DNA of 50,563 nucleotides from DSWT01 sp035415725 (GTDB lineage: Bacteria; Chloroflexota; Anaerolineae; B4-G1; SLSP01), in assembly GCA_035415725.1 (NCBI GenBank), contig DAOOGN010000016.1, forward strand, positions 1-50,563, read 5' to 3'. The notes under the pieces were generated by a model. The model was not told the DNA's origin, did not search any database, and saw only the letters and a list, made by a program, of their open reading frames with translations. The position numbers and the translations under genes are program-made. Positions within the stretch are counted from its first letter, which is position 1; every line of letters begins with the position of its first letter. This document shows positions 1 through 8,709 of this stretch, in pieces.

Positions 1-38
1 CATGAAAGCCCAACGCACTCAGCGATCTCAAACCTAAT

Positions 39-176
39 CTAACATTGTCGAGCTAGAAACTGAAATAAACCTGCAAAAACTGCTACCAGAGCTTTAATCA
101 GCACTCCAAACAACCCAAATACAGCACCCAGACAGCCGGTGTTTTTACTCTGTTTAGATGAGCGTTTGTGAGTCAT
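39..176 (-). CDS. Small membrane peptide, 45 aa
   Basis: A short frame starts at ATG 176 behind a GAGGAG Shine-Dalgarno (about 182-188) and ends at TAG 39. The first 14 residues are polar and basic (MTHKRSSKQSKNTG). The rest is one hydrophobic stretch (LGAVFGLFGVLIKALVAVF and onward), so it would be a single-pass or amphipathic membrane peptide with a positive N-terminus inside. I recognise no family. It lies just downstream of the HEPN-like gene on the same strand, 69 bp after that gene's end. The good ribosome-binding site and membrane-like composition argue for a real gene; the short length keeps it uncertain. Confidence 0.5.
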   Translation of the reverse strand: MTHKRSSKQSKNTGCLGAVFGLFGVLIKALVAVFAGLFQFLARQC

Positions 177-245
177 AGAAAACTCCTCACTACTAAGCGG
201 ATTAACAATCAACTCTTTGACTATACTGCATCTATGACAATGTGT

Positions 246-938
246 CTATGGGCGAAAGCCAAAATGAGGCTCTAGGTTTGAGCAATCTGACGGCAATTGC
301 GAATCTAGTCCTTGGAAATAAGATGCTATTAGTTCAATCAATGTTTGACAAGCTCCATTGTCAATGAGTATTTTACCGTTCCGTATATCAAAATGAGGGT
401 TTTGTTCTATGAATTGGACCAAACCACTATTGTTCTTATCCATTGTTCCCAAGTGATGAACAATTCTATTACGCACCTCTCCATATTGTAATAGTTGACT
501 CCATAATTGATCCTTCTTTTTTATTTCCGAAATGTCAATTGCTGTCAATTTTTGAATATATTTTTTGTATTTTTGAATCCCCATACCACCGAGGTCGTCA
601 ACTGATATCGGCACCGCTCGTAAATCTTGAAGACATTGACATCTGTCTCTAAGTCCCTTCTCCAAAATGGAATAGGCGGACACTATGAATGAATTGCGAA
701 GCAACTCAGGAAAGATATTTGACTGTACAAATAAATGTTCACTTAAATATTCTCTTTCATCTGGATCATCTGCTGCTTCATACTGTTGACAGGTTTGGTT
801 TCTATTGCGCTCCAAGTTCGATTCCATGCCATATACATATCCTCGAAAATAATCGAGCAAAATGTCCATTGTAGATGGGAAATCAAAACTAGCGTCTTTG
901 TCACCAAGGAAGGAAAAAACGTCTAATTGTTCATTCAT
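246..938 (-). CDS. HEPN-like protein of unknown role, 230 aa
   Basis: The protein is helical and acidic. Its clearest signature is EVRNRIVHHLG near residue 155, which fits the R-N-x3-H active-site motif of HEPN-fold ribonucleases. Upstream, FIVSAYSILEKGLRDRC looks like the first core helix of RiboL-PSP-HEPN/Cthe_2314-type proteins. Such proteins are often RNases in toxin-antitoxin or abortive-infection systems. No nucleotidyltransferase (MNT) partner is seen beside it; the only neighbour on that side is a 45-aa membrane peptide. The gene is much more AT-rich than leuS beside it, which hints at transfer. The fold call rests on this motif and helix pattern only. Confidence 0.6.
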   Translation of the reverse strand: MNEQLDVFSFLGDKDASFDFPSTMDILLDYFRGYVYGMESNLERNRNQTCQQYEAADDPDEREYLSEHLFVQSNIFPELLRNSFIVSAYSILEKGLRDRCQCLQDLRAVPISVDDLGGMGIQKYKKYIQKLTAIDISEIKKKDQLWSQLLQYGEVRNRIVHHLGTMDKNNSGLVQFIEQNPHFDIRNGKILIDNGACQTLIELIASYFQGLDSQLPSDCSNLEPHFGFRP

Positions 939-1022
939 ATGATTTCACCAAAGCTTTGCGGGCTAACTCTATTTTGTAACGAAGGGCCGGATTCTCCCTC
1001 CAGCCCCTCGTACATTCCACTC

Positions 1023-4000
1023 TTACTTCCCCTTCACCACAATGCTCACCAGCCTCTTGTTCGGCACGATGACCTTGAGCACCTGCTGGCCCTCCAGATG
1101 CCGCCGGACGTTCGCATCGGCCAGCGCGGCGGCTTTGATCACCTCCTCGCCCGCGTCCGCCGGGACGGTGACGCGCCCCCGCACCTTCCCGTTGATCTGC
1201 ACCGGGATTTCGATTTCGTCCTCGACGAGCATCGCGGGGTCCCAGGTGGGCCACGCCTGCTGGTGGATGCTGTACGGCTTGCCCATGAACGCCCACAATT
1301 CTTCCGCCATGTGCGGCGCGACGGGTGCGACCAGGAGCAGCAGGGTGGCGACGGCTTCATCCCACAGCGCGGTGCCGTAGTACGTGCCTTTGGCCTTGCT
1401 GAGCGCGTTCGCGTACTCCATCAGGCGGGCGATGACGGTGTTGAAGCTGAAGTTCTCCAAATCCTCGGTGACGCTTTTGATGGTGCGGTGCATCGCCCGC
1501 TGCAACTCGCGCCCGCCGAGGGTTTCCGCAGTCCCGGCCGGCGGCGTTTCGGTGACGATGTTCCACACACGGTTGATCCAGCGCACGATGCCCTCGATGC
1601 CCTGGCTGTCCCACGGGCCGCCCTGTTCCCAGCGCCAGCCGAACATCAGGTAGGCGCGGACCGTGTCGGCCCCGTACTGCGCCACCAGCTCGTCCGGCGC
1701 GACGACATTCTTCTTGCTCTTGGACATCTTTTCCACGTCCAGATGATAGAGAATGTCCTTCACCGTTCCGCCGGTTTCCTTGCCGGGGATGATAACGGGC
1801 ATGTCCTCGTCCACCAGCACGACCGTCAGTTCGCCCGCCTCCGACGTCTGCACCTTGAGGCTGACATCGTCGCGGTCGATCACCTCGCCGCGCACCAGCG
1901 TCGCACTGCGCTCGGCGGGCGGCCATGTGGCCTGATCCTTGAAGCTGTAGACAGTAATCTTCTTGGCCCTGAACGCTGCGCCTTCCCACGCGCCGGCTAC
2001 TTCCACACAGTCTCCGCAGCGCGGCTCGCCGAGGATGGTGCCCTGGTTGCGCAGTTGCAGCATCGGCTCGTCGAAGTTGACGATGCCGGCGTCGCGCAGC
2101 GCTTTGGTAAAGAAGCGCGTGTAGAGCAGGTGCATGACGGCGTGTTCCGCGCCGCCCGTGTAGGTGTCCACCGGCAGCCAGTAGTCTGCTTCTGCCTTAT
2201 CCCAGGGAATCGAATCACTGTGCGCCGGTTCGCCCTCGCGGTAATAGGGACTGAGGTAAGCGTACTGGTACCACGAAGAGCAGACGAAGGTATCCATCGT
2301 GTCGGTCTCGCGGGTGGCGGGACCGCCGCAGCGGGGACAGGTGGTATGCAGGAAGCCGGCATGATACTTGAGCGGACTTTCGCCGGTAGGCATGAAGTCC
2401 ACATCGTCAGGGAGCAGCACCGGCAGGTCTTCGTAGGGGACGGGAACCACGCCGCATTGATCGCAGTAGACGATGGGGATGGGCGCGCCCCAATAGCGCT
2501 GGCGGCTGATGAGCCAGTCGCGCAGACGGTAGTTGACGGTGGCTTTGGCGCGCCCTTGTTCTTCAAGCCAGGCGATAACGCGCTGTTTAGCGACATCGCC
2601 GGGCGTGCCGCTGAACGGCCCGGAGTTGATCATCGTGCCGTACTCGGCGTGGAAAAGTACATCCCGGTAGAACGGCAGATGGCTGAGCATTTCCATGCAG
2701 GTGCGATTGGAGCTGACGGGCGGATAGATCGCCTTGCAGTGCGCCAGGATTTCGGCGTCGGCCTGGACGGAATCCAGCTCGCGGACGCCGTCCGAGAAAA
2801 TAAAAGCCCACCGCGCGCCGACGACCTCGTTCCAGTTGCCGGGCCGCAGGTGTGCCTGCATCAACGCGATGTAGCGGTCGATTTGTGCGTTCCCGTGCAG
2901 GGTGACGAACAGCCCGTCACCCATGTCACCTACCGGCGCGGTGGTGAACTCGAGGCCGGCCTCCTGCAATGCCTCGGCGAACCCCTCGCGGACGGAACCA
3001 GGGAAGACGAAGCTCTTGGCAAGACCGTCCACCCGGTCAATCACCGGAATAATCGGCAGGCCGAATTTGACGGCGAAGGCGAAGTCGCGGTCATCGTGGG
3101 CGGGCACGGCCATAATCGCGCCCGTCCCGTAGGTGATCAGCACGTAATCTGCGATCCAGATGGGAATACGCGCGTTGTTGACCGGGTTGACCGCATACGC
3201 GCCGGTGAAGACGCCGGTCTTCTCCTTCTCGGTGCTCATGCGCTCGATTTCGCTTTGGCGGGCCGCCTGCACCTGATAGGCCTTTACCGCCTCGCGGAAC
3301 TCCGGCTTGGTGATGCGCTCCACGAGCGGATGTTCCGGCGACAGTACCATGAACGTCGCCCCCCACAGCGTGTCGGGGCGGGTGGTGAACACCACCAGGT
3401 TGCCCTCTTCCGGCGTGGCGTCGACGGGGAGGTCCTCCGGCGCGACCGTGAACGTCACTTCCGCGCCCTCACTGCGCTGAATCCAGTTGGTTTGGGCGAG
3501 ACGAATTTTTTCGGGCCAGTCGATCTTGGAGAAGTCCAGCAGTTCGTCGGCGTATTGGGTGATCCGCCAGAACCACTGCTCCAGATCCTTCTTGTAGACC
3601 GGTGTGCCGCAGCGCTCGCAGATATGCTCCTCGCCGATCACCTGTTCGCGCGCCAGCGTGGTCTTGCAGTTGGGGCAGTAATCCACCGGTGCTTTTTTGC
3701 GGTAAGCCAACCCCATCTCGTAGAACTTGAGGAAGAACCACTCGCTCCAGCGATAATAGCCGGGCAGACAGGAGATCGCCTCACGCTGCCAGTCGATCAT
3801 CGTCCCCATCGAGCGCAACTGTTGGCGCTCGCGTTCGATGTTGGCGAGCGTCCATGTTTTGGGATGGATGCCGCGCTGGATGGCGGCGTTTTCGGCGGGC
3901 AGGCCGAAGGCATCGAAGCCCATCGGGAAGAGGACGTTGTAGCCCTGCATGCGCTTGAAACGCGCGCGCACGTCGCTGGGGGCCATGGCGTACCAGTGGC

Positions 4001-4151
4001 CGATGTGGATGTCGCCGCTGGGATAGGGAAGCATCGTCAGCGCGTAAAACTTGGGCTTGCTGTGATCGACGAGTGAGCGGTAAAGGCCGTCGGCTTCCCA
4101 GCGCGCCTGCCACTTCGGTTCGATTTCTTGTGGGTTATAGGGGGTGGGCAT
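1023..4151 (-). CDS. leuS: Leucyl-tRNA synthetase
   Basis: It charges tRNA-Leu with leucine in the cytoplasm. The class I signatures are present: HIGH near residue 50 (PSGDIHIGHWYAM) and KMSKS near residue 800 (EKMSKSKKNVV). The zinc-binding cysteines (CPNC, CERC) and the editing-domain motif with PAHDDRDFAF are also there, and the C-terminal anticodon-binding domain is complete. ATG codons sit at 4154 and 4151 behind GGAGG; the second has the better 6-nt spacing, and the reading frame further upstream (to 4229) has no homologous content. At about 1041 aa it is some 180 residues longer than the usual bacterial enzyme (about 860 in E. coli). Extra material lies in the editing region (roughly residues 440-550) and before KMSKS. 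Confidence 0.97.
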   Translation of the reverse strand: MPTPYNPQEIEPKWQARWEADGLYRSLVDHSKPKFYALTMLPYPSGDIHIGHWYAMAPSDVRARFKRMQGYNVLFPMGFDAFGLPAENAAIQRGIHPKTWTLANIERERQQLRSMGTMIDWQREAISCLPGYYRWSEWFFLKFYEMGLAYRKKAPVDYCPNCKTTLAREQVIGEEHICERCGTPVYKKDLEQWFWRITQYADELLDFSKIDWPEKIRLAQTNWIQRSEGAEVTFTVAPEDLPVDATPEEGNLVVFTTRPDTLWGATFMVLSPEHPLVERITKPEFREAVKAYQVQAARQSEIERMSTEKEKTGVFTGAYAVNPVNNARIPIWIADYVLITYGTGAIMAVPAHDDRDFAFAVKFGLPIIPVIDRVDGLAKSFVFPGSVREGFAEALQEAGLEFTTAPVGDMGDGLFVTLHGNAQIDRYIALMQAHLRPGNWNEVVGARWAFIFSDGVRELDSVQADAEILAHCKAIYPPVSSNRTCMEMLSHLPFYRDVLFHAEYGTMINSGPFSGTPGDVAKQRVIAWLEEQGRAKATVNYRLRDWLISRQRYWGAPIPIVYCDQCGVVPVPYEDLPVLLPDDVDFMPTGESPLKYHAGFLHTTCPRCGGPATRETDTMDTFVCSSWYQYAYLSPYYREGEPAHSDSIPWDKAEADYWLPVDTYTGGAEHAVMHLLYTRFFTKALRDAGIVNFDEPMLQLRNQGTILGEPRCGDCVEVAGAWEGAAFRAKKITVYSFKDQATWPPAERSATLVRGEVIDRDDVSLKVQTSEAGELTVVLVDEDMPVIIPGKETGGTVKDILYHLDVEKMSKSKKNVVAPDELVAQYGADTVRAYLMFGWRWEQGGPWDSQGIEGIVRWINRVWNIVTETPPAGTAETLGGRELQRAMHRTIKSVTEDLENFSFNTVIARLMEYANALSKAKGTYYGTALWDEAVATLLLLVAPVAPHMAEELWAFMGKPYSIHQQAWPTWDPAMLVEDEIEIPVQINGKVRGRVTVPADAGEEVIKAAALADANVRRHLEGQQVLKVIVPNKRLVSIVVKGK

Positions 4152-4619
4152 CATTCTCCTCCACAGTGAGTTGGATAGTCCTATGATCAGGCAGTTTATC
4201 GTTGCGCATCTATAATTTCTTTGCACCATTTTACCTTAATTCAGGTAGATTACAAAAGGGCGCTTTAAGTTACCTTTTATACCTCTCTCTTCTCTCCCGT
4301 GGGGCGAATGACCCCCATGAACCACCCCTACGGACGGAATAGATTGACCTTGCGGTTGCCTGTTACTTTGATCGGATTATACTGGAAGACAGGGTCGCAT
4401 TTTGGAGAGGACTATCTGACTAACGGCTGTTTGACCATCCCGGAAGGAGGGTCGTCGAACCTGCGGTACCGCTGACCCAGGGGTGGGGCGGGTACGGTCA
4501 GAGACCGGCCTGAGTAGCATTGCCCATACTTTGTCCTATGCCCATGATCACAGGACTCCTTGACTAACGACTATCAGACTTGACTAACGACTATCAGACT
4601 CTTTGCGGAGGAGAAACTT
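4152..4619. other. Intergenic region between divergent leuS and the M42 peptidase
   Basis: There is no convincing gene here. It must hold the leuS promoter region and the start region of the peptidase gene. A block at about 4467-4514 (ACCGCTGACCCAGG ... GGTCAGAGACCGGCC) recurs with small changes at 47894-47938, so it is a dispersed repeat. A perfect tandem 20-bp duplication lies at 4560-4599. Confidence 0.7.
4560..4599 (+). repeat. Perfect tandem duplication of a 20-bp unit
   Basis: The unit TTGACTAACGACTATCAGAC occurs twice head to tail, ending 20 bp before the peptidase start codon. Each copy begins with a -35-like TTGACT. A weaker relative (CTATCTGACTAACGGCTG) lies near 4412-4430. It could be a duplicated operator or promoter element, or just slippage. 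Confidence 0.8.
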
Positions 4620-5666
4620 ATGATGCTTCCTGACATTCCTATGGATGAAACGATTGAATTTCTGGCTGGTCTATTAGATACCCCCAGTCCCACCGGCGAT
4701 ACCGAACAGGCTATAGCCTATGTGCAAGAGGCCGTCCGCGATCTGCCTTTGACCTTCCACCGTACCCACAAAGGTGGACTGGTGTTGACATGGGCCGGCG
4801 ACGTCACATGCCCACGCGCTTTGACGGCGCACACAGACACGTTGGGCGCCATGGTCAAGAGGATTAAAAATAACGGGCGGCTGGAACTGACGAGCGTTGG
4901 CAGTTTCGATTGGCATTCTATTGAAGGGGAAGGCTGTACCGTCGTCACGGCGGCAGGGCGGTACTATCGCGGCAGCATTCTGCCGATTAAAGCCTCCGTT
5001 CACATTTATGGGGCCGAAGCGCGCACTTTGGAGCGCACGCAGGAGAACTACGAAGTACGCCTCGACGAGAGAACCGACAGCGCGGAAACGACCGAACAAC
5101 TGGGCATCAACGTCGGGGATTTTGTCTATTTCGACCCGCGTGTGGAAGTCACTCACGGCGGCTTCATCCGCTCGCGCCATCTGGATGACAAGGCCGGCGT
5201 GGCGTGTCTCTACGGAGCGCTGTTGGCGCTGCACCGGGCAGGCCTGACGCCGCGCTACCGGCTGGACGTGTTGATTTCGAATTATGAGGAGGTGGGGCAC
5301 GGCGGTTCTGTTGGCATCCCCGCCGATGTGCAGGAGCTGGTGGTACTGGACATGGCGGCTGTCGGCGAAGGTCAGACTTCGGATGAATTCAGCGTGGGCA
5401 TTGGCGCCAAAGACGCCGGCGGGCCGTATGATCTGGGCTTACGGCGGCGACTGGTACAGTTGGCAGACGCTAATGCCATCCCCTGTAGGGTCGATATCTA
5501 CCCCTATTACGGCTCTGACGGCGAGGCCGCCTTGCACGCCGGCGCGGATCTCAGAGTGGCGTTGATCGGCCCGGGGGTGGATGCCTCACACGCCTACGAG
5601 CGCACCCATCGTGATTCCATTGAGGCCACGGCGCGCCTTATCGTCGCTTATCTGCTTGCGGAATAG
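4620..5666 (+). CDS. M42-family (PepA/FrvX-like) metallopeptidase
   Basis: This is a di-zinc aminopeptidase of the M42 family, probably cytosolic and oligomeric, removing N-terminal residues from peptides. The metal and catalytic motifs appear in the expected order: AHTDTLG (His-x-Asp) near residue 70, SRHLDDKAG near 189, NYEEVGHGG (catalytic Glu pair) near 220, an Asp ligand in LDMAAVGEG, and the terminal His in DASHAYERTH. At 348 aa the length is normal. Tandem ATG codons at 4620 and 4623 follow a GGAGGAG at about 4607-4613. The gene stands alone; no operon partner is evident. Confidence 0.9.
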   Translation: MMLPDIPMDETIEFLAGLLDTPSPTGDTEQAIAYVQEAVRDLPLTFHRTHKGGLVLTWAGDVTCPRALTAHTDTLGAMVKRIKNNGRLELTSVGSFDWHSIEGEGCTVVTAAGRYYRGSILPIKASVHIYGAEARTLERTQENYEVRLDERTDSAETTEQLGINVGDFVYFDPRVEVTHGGFIRSRHLDDKAGVACLYGALLALHRAGLTPRYRLDVLISNYEEVGHGGSVGIPADVQELVVLDMAAVGEGQTSDEFSVGIGAKDAGGPYDLGLRRRLVQLADANAIPCRVDIYPYYGSDGEAALHAGADLRVALIGPGVDASHAYERTHRDSIEATARLIVAYLLAE

Positions 5667-6041
5667 CACAATCCGGTTCTCCGGGACTTGGCGTGGGGAT
5701 GGGAAAATGGTTTTAGTCTTGGCTACGGAAATTTGCATCGGTCCTATGCTATTTCTCTGCGTCCTCAGGGGCGAAAAAGAGGGGGTGTAGCGACACCCCC
5801 TACAAAAATCCCCCTTTCCTGGGGAAAGGGGGCAGGGGGATGGGCGTGTAGAAATACGCCTATCGCCTCATCCAAGAGCCTTTTGTCTACCCCAATCCGC
5901 GCCCAACCTATCCTAGGGAATAAGCGGCTGCGTCAGGTTGACTAACCTGAATAGAGACTCGTTTAGTATATTCTAAGCCATTGTTAACGCTCTACTAATC
6001 ATTCTGTGCGATACTGGTACAAGAACGTAGAGGAGGCAGAT
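5667..6041. repeat. Intergenic repeats: dispersed GGGACTT block and 5'-truncated MITE copy A
   Basis: No gene is seen. At 5675-5735 a block (GGTTCTCCGGGACTTGGCG... then TTTTAGTCTTGGC) matches copies at 40572-40640, 48060-48110 and, inverted, about 22485-22550. From roughly 5790 to 5957 the sequence matches the right half of the MITE-like family found at 13572, 17241 and 26113 (AAATCCCCC...GGGATGGGC...CCTGAATAGAGAC), but the left terminal repeat is missing. The remainder, 5958-6041, is the leader of ftsH. Confidence 0.7.
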
Positions 6042-7871
6042 ATGAATAAACAACAGGGCAAAAAAGTGGGTTTTTCGGCGGTTTACCTGCTGGTGGCGAT
6101 TGCACTGGCCGGACTTTTCCAACAGCTTGTGTTTCAACCCATGGTGATTCGCTGGACCGAGGTGCCTTACAGCCAGTTCATCGCTCAACTCAATGCCGGT
6201 GAGATCTCCGAAGTGCACTTGACGACGGATCGCATTATGTACACGTGTTGCGCCGGCGTCGAGGGCGCCACGGAGGGACGGGTCAATAACGTCGTGCGGG
6301 TGGACGACCCCGACTTGATCCAGCGGTTGGTCGATGCCGGCGTGACGTTCTCCGCCGAAGAGCCAACCAACACTCTGCTCTCGGCGCTTTTAGGGTGGAT
6401 CATTCCCATGTTACCTCTGGCCTTGATCTGGTATTTCGGGATGCGGCGAATAGGTCAGGCCGGCGCGGACGTGATGTCCATCGGCAAGAGCCGGGCGCAG
6501 GAAATTACCGGCGAGAAGACCGGCATCAAATTCGAGAACGTCGGCGGCGTTGATGAAGTCGAAGTCGAATTGAAAGAGATCATTGACTTTCTCAAGGACC
6601 CGCAGCGTTTCACGCGCGTGGGAGCCAAATTGCCTAAAGGGGTGTTGCTAGTGGGACCGCCCGGCACGGGCAAGACGTTGTTGGCAAAGGCTACCGCCGG
6701 AGAAGCGGGGGTGCCCTTCTTTTCGATCAGCGGCTCCGATTTTGTGGAGATGTTTGTGGGCGTGGGCGCGGCGCGCGTTCGTGACCTTTTCGAGCAGGCC
6801 AAACGCCGTGCCCCATGCATCGTCTTCATCGACGAGATCGACGCCATTGGGCAATCGCGTGTCACGGTGGGGGCGCTTGGCGCCAACGATGAACGCGAGC
6901 AGACCCTGAACCAGCTTTTGTCGGAGATGGATGGCTTCCAGCCCAACCAGGGCGTCATCATTATGGCCGCGACGAACCGCCCCGAAATTCTCGACCGGGC
7001 CTTGCTCCGGCCGGGACGCTTTGATCGGCAAATCCAGGTAGGCCTGCCGACGGAGGTTGGCCGGCGACAAATCCTTGAGATCCACACGCAGGGCGTCCAA
7101 TTGGCGTCCGACGTTGATTTGGGGCGGATTGCGCAGATCACCGCCGGTTTTTCGGGGGCTGACCTGGCGAACATCGTGAACGAGGCCGCATTGTTGGCCG
7201 TGCGCAACGAGCGCGAAGCGGTGACGATGAACGACTTCGACCTCGCCATCGAGCGCGTCGTCGCCGGATTGCAACGCAAGATCGCGTTGAAGCCGGAGCT
7301 AAAGCGCCGCGTGGCCTATCACGAGGGCGGGCACGCGCTGGTAGCACAGTTGCAACCCGATACCGACCCCGTCCATAAGGTCAGCATCATCCCCACTGCC
7401 AAGGGCGCGTTGGGTTACACGATGCAGATGCCGGAGGAAGACACCTATCTGATGAGCCGGCACGAGTTAGAGGAACGTCTGGCGGTCATGTTGGGCGGGC
7501 GGGCGGCAGAATTACTCATCTTCAACGATACCTCCACGGGCGCGGCGAACGATCTGGAAGTCGTCACCGCATTGGCACGGCGGATGGTCACCGAATTTGG
7601 GATGACGGAGGCGTTGGGGCCGGTGCGTTATGCGATGGAGGCCGGCACGAACTACCTGGGGCGTTTCGACGGCTTGCGGCAGGATGTCAGCCCGGAAACG
7701 GCAACGTTGATCGACAAAGAGACACGTCGCATTATCGAAGCGGCCGAGCAGCAGGCGATGGAGTTGTTGCAGCAGCACAGCACGGCGTTGCATGAGATCG
7801 CTCGCATCTTACAGGAGAAAGAAGTCATCAGTGGGGACGAAATCAAACGTCTGGTACAAAAACCACAGTGA
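6042..7871 (+). CDS. ftsH: ATP-dependent zinc metalloprotease FtsH
   Basis: This membrane-bound AAA+ protease degrades misfolded membrane proteins and short-lived regulators. Two transmembrane segments (about residues 10-30 and 112-133) bracket a small extracytoplasmic domain that holds an unusual Cys pair (YTCC). The AAA module has Walker A GPPGTGKT (205-212), Walker B IVFIDEID and an SRH region ending in RPGRFDRQI. The zinc protease motif is HEGGH near residue 428. The ATG at 6042 is chosen because AGGAGG precedes it by 6 nt; an open extension to 6006 lacks a site. At 609 aa it is of normal length. Confidence 0.96.
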   Translation: MNKQQGKKVGFSAVYLLVAIALAGLFQQLVFQPMVIRWTEVPYSQFIAQLNAGEISEVHLTTDRIMYTCCAGVEGATEGRVNNVVRVDDPDLIQRLVDAGVTFSAEEPTNTLLSALLGWIIPMLPLALIWYFGMRRIGQAGADVMSIGKSRAQEITGEKTGIKFENVGGVDEVEVELKEIIDFLKDPQRFTRVGAKLPKGVLLVGPPGTGKTLLAKATAGEAGVPFFSISGSDFVEMFVGVGAARVRDLFEQAKRRAPCIVFIDEIDAIGQSRVTVGALGANDEREQTLNQLLSEMDGFQPNQGVIIMAATNRPEILDRALLRPGRFDRQIQVGLPTEVGRRQILEIHTQGVQLASDVDLGRIAQITAGFSGADLANIVNEAALLAVRNEREAVTMNDFDLAIERVVAGLQRKIALKPELKRRVAYHEGGHALVAQLQPDTDPVHKVSIIPTAKGALGYTMQMPEEDTYLMSRHELEERLAVMLGGRAAELLIFNDTSTGAANDLEVVTALARRMVTEFGMTEALGPVRYAMEAGTNYLGRFDGLRQDVSPETATLIDKETRRIIEAAEQQAMELLQQHSTALHEIARILQEKEVISGDEIKRLVQKPQ

Positions 7872-7918
7872 CGCCGGTTGGGTATACGACAGATGAGTGG
7901 CAAAGAGTCGCCCGCTTG

Positions 7919-7946
7919 TTGCAAAGCCTGAGTTTGGCAGTAGAAT
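7919..7946 (+). promoter_or_regulatory. Candidate sigma-70 promoter of rnc-clpC
   Basis: The -35 element TTGCAA (7919-7924) and -10 element TAGAAT (7941-7946) are separated by 16 bp, about 20 bp upstream of the RNase III start codon. The gap after ftsH is only 96 bp, so read-through is also possible. Confidence 0.45.
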
Positions 7947-7967
7947 AGAAAAAACTGGGGAGACATT

Positions 7968-8696
7968 ATGGGTGAGGGTGTACTTCCATTACTTGAGGTC
8001 CAAAACCGACTGCGTTATCATTTCCTACAACCCGACTTGTTGGAACTCGCCCTGACCCATCCTTCGTATGCTCATGAGCATCCTGAAGAAGGAGGCGCAG
8101 AGTTTCACAATCAGCGGCTAGAGTTTTTAGGAGATGCAGTCCTAGATTTTCTGGTCGCCGCCTGGCTATACCAAACTTACCCTGACTTTTCTGAAGGCCC
8201 TTTGACACGTTTACGGGCGACATTGGTCTGCACAACGACCTTAGCCTCCCTTGCTCAGCGCCTGGGACTTGGTGAGGCGTTGCGTCTAGGACGTGGAGAG
8301 GAAGAAAGTGGCGGAAACGCACGTGTGGCGAATCTGTGTGACGCTTTGGAGGCTCTGGTAGGGGCGCTCTATTTGGATGGCGGCTTAGAAACCGTCTGGG
8401 AGCACATGGAACCGTGGTTCGCCCGGGAAGCCGAAGCGATCCTGCACGCCGAAACTTACGTTGATGCCAAATCGCGTTTTCAAGAGTGGGCGCAAGCTGA
8501 ACGAGGTGTTACGCCCGCCTATCACATCGTTGGCGAAGAAGGACCGGAGCACGCCAAAGTATTCACCGCGCAAGCCGTGCTCAAGACCGAGGTGGTGGGC
8601 GAGGGACAGGGATCCAGCAAACGTCTGGCGGAACAAGCCGCCGCCAGATCTGCAATAGCCACCTTGATGCGTGAAGAACAACTCACAGACAAATAG
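7968..8696 (+). CDS. rnc: Ribonuclease III
   Basis: This double-strand-specific endoribonuclease matures rRNA and cleaves structured mRNA. The catalytic domain carries the signature NQRLEFLGDAVLDF near residue 46 and DALEALVGALYLDGG near residue 122. Together these hold the four core metal ligands of the family (Glu, Asp, Asp, Glu). The first position of the signature is Gln instead of the common Glu (NERLEFLGD). A dsRNA-binding domain follows (about 160-235; DAKSRFQEWAQ ... GSSKRLAEQAAARSA). The gene is 242 aa and ends 13 bp before clpC, so the two probably form one transcript. Confidence 0.95.
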   Translation: MGEGVLPLLEVQNRLRYHFLQPDLLELALTHPSYAHEHPEEGGAEFHNQRLEFLGDAVLDFLVAAWLYQTYPDFSEGPLTRLRATLVCTTTLASLAQRLGLGEALRLGRGEEESGGNARVANLCDALEALVGALYLDGGLETVWEHMEPWFAREAEAILHAETYVDAKSRFQEWAQAERGVTPAYHIVGEEGPEHAKVFTAQAVLKTEVVGEGQGSSKRLAEQAAARSAIATLMREEQLTDK

Positions 8697-8709
8697 AGGT
8701 AAATTCATC

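Noticed and set aside
927..4076. A 1049-codon open frame on the plus strand opposite leuS
   Set aside because: It is antisense to a certain gene, is rich in Arg/His/Asp/Val from reverse-complemented codons, and has no recognisable domain.
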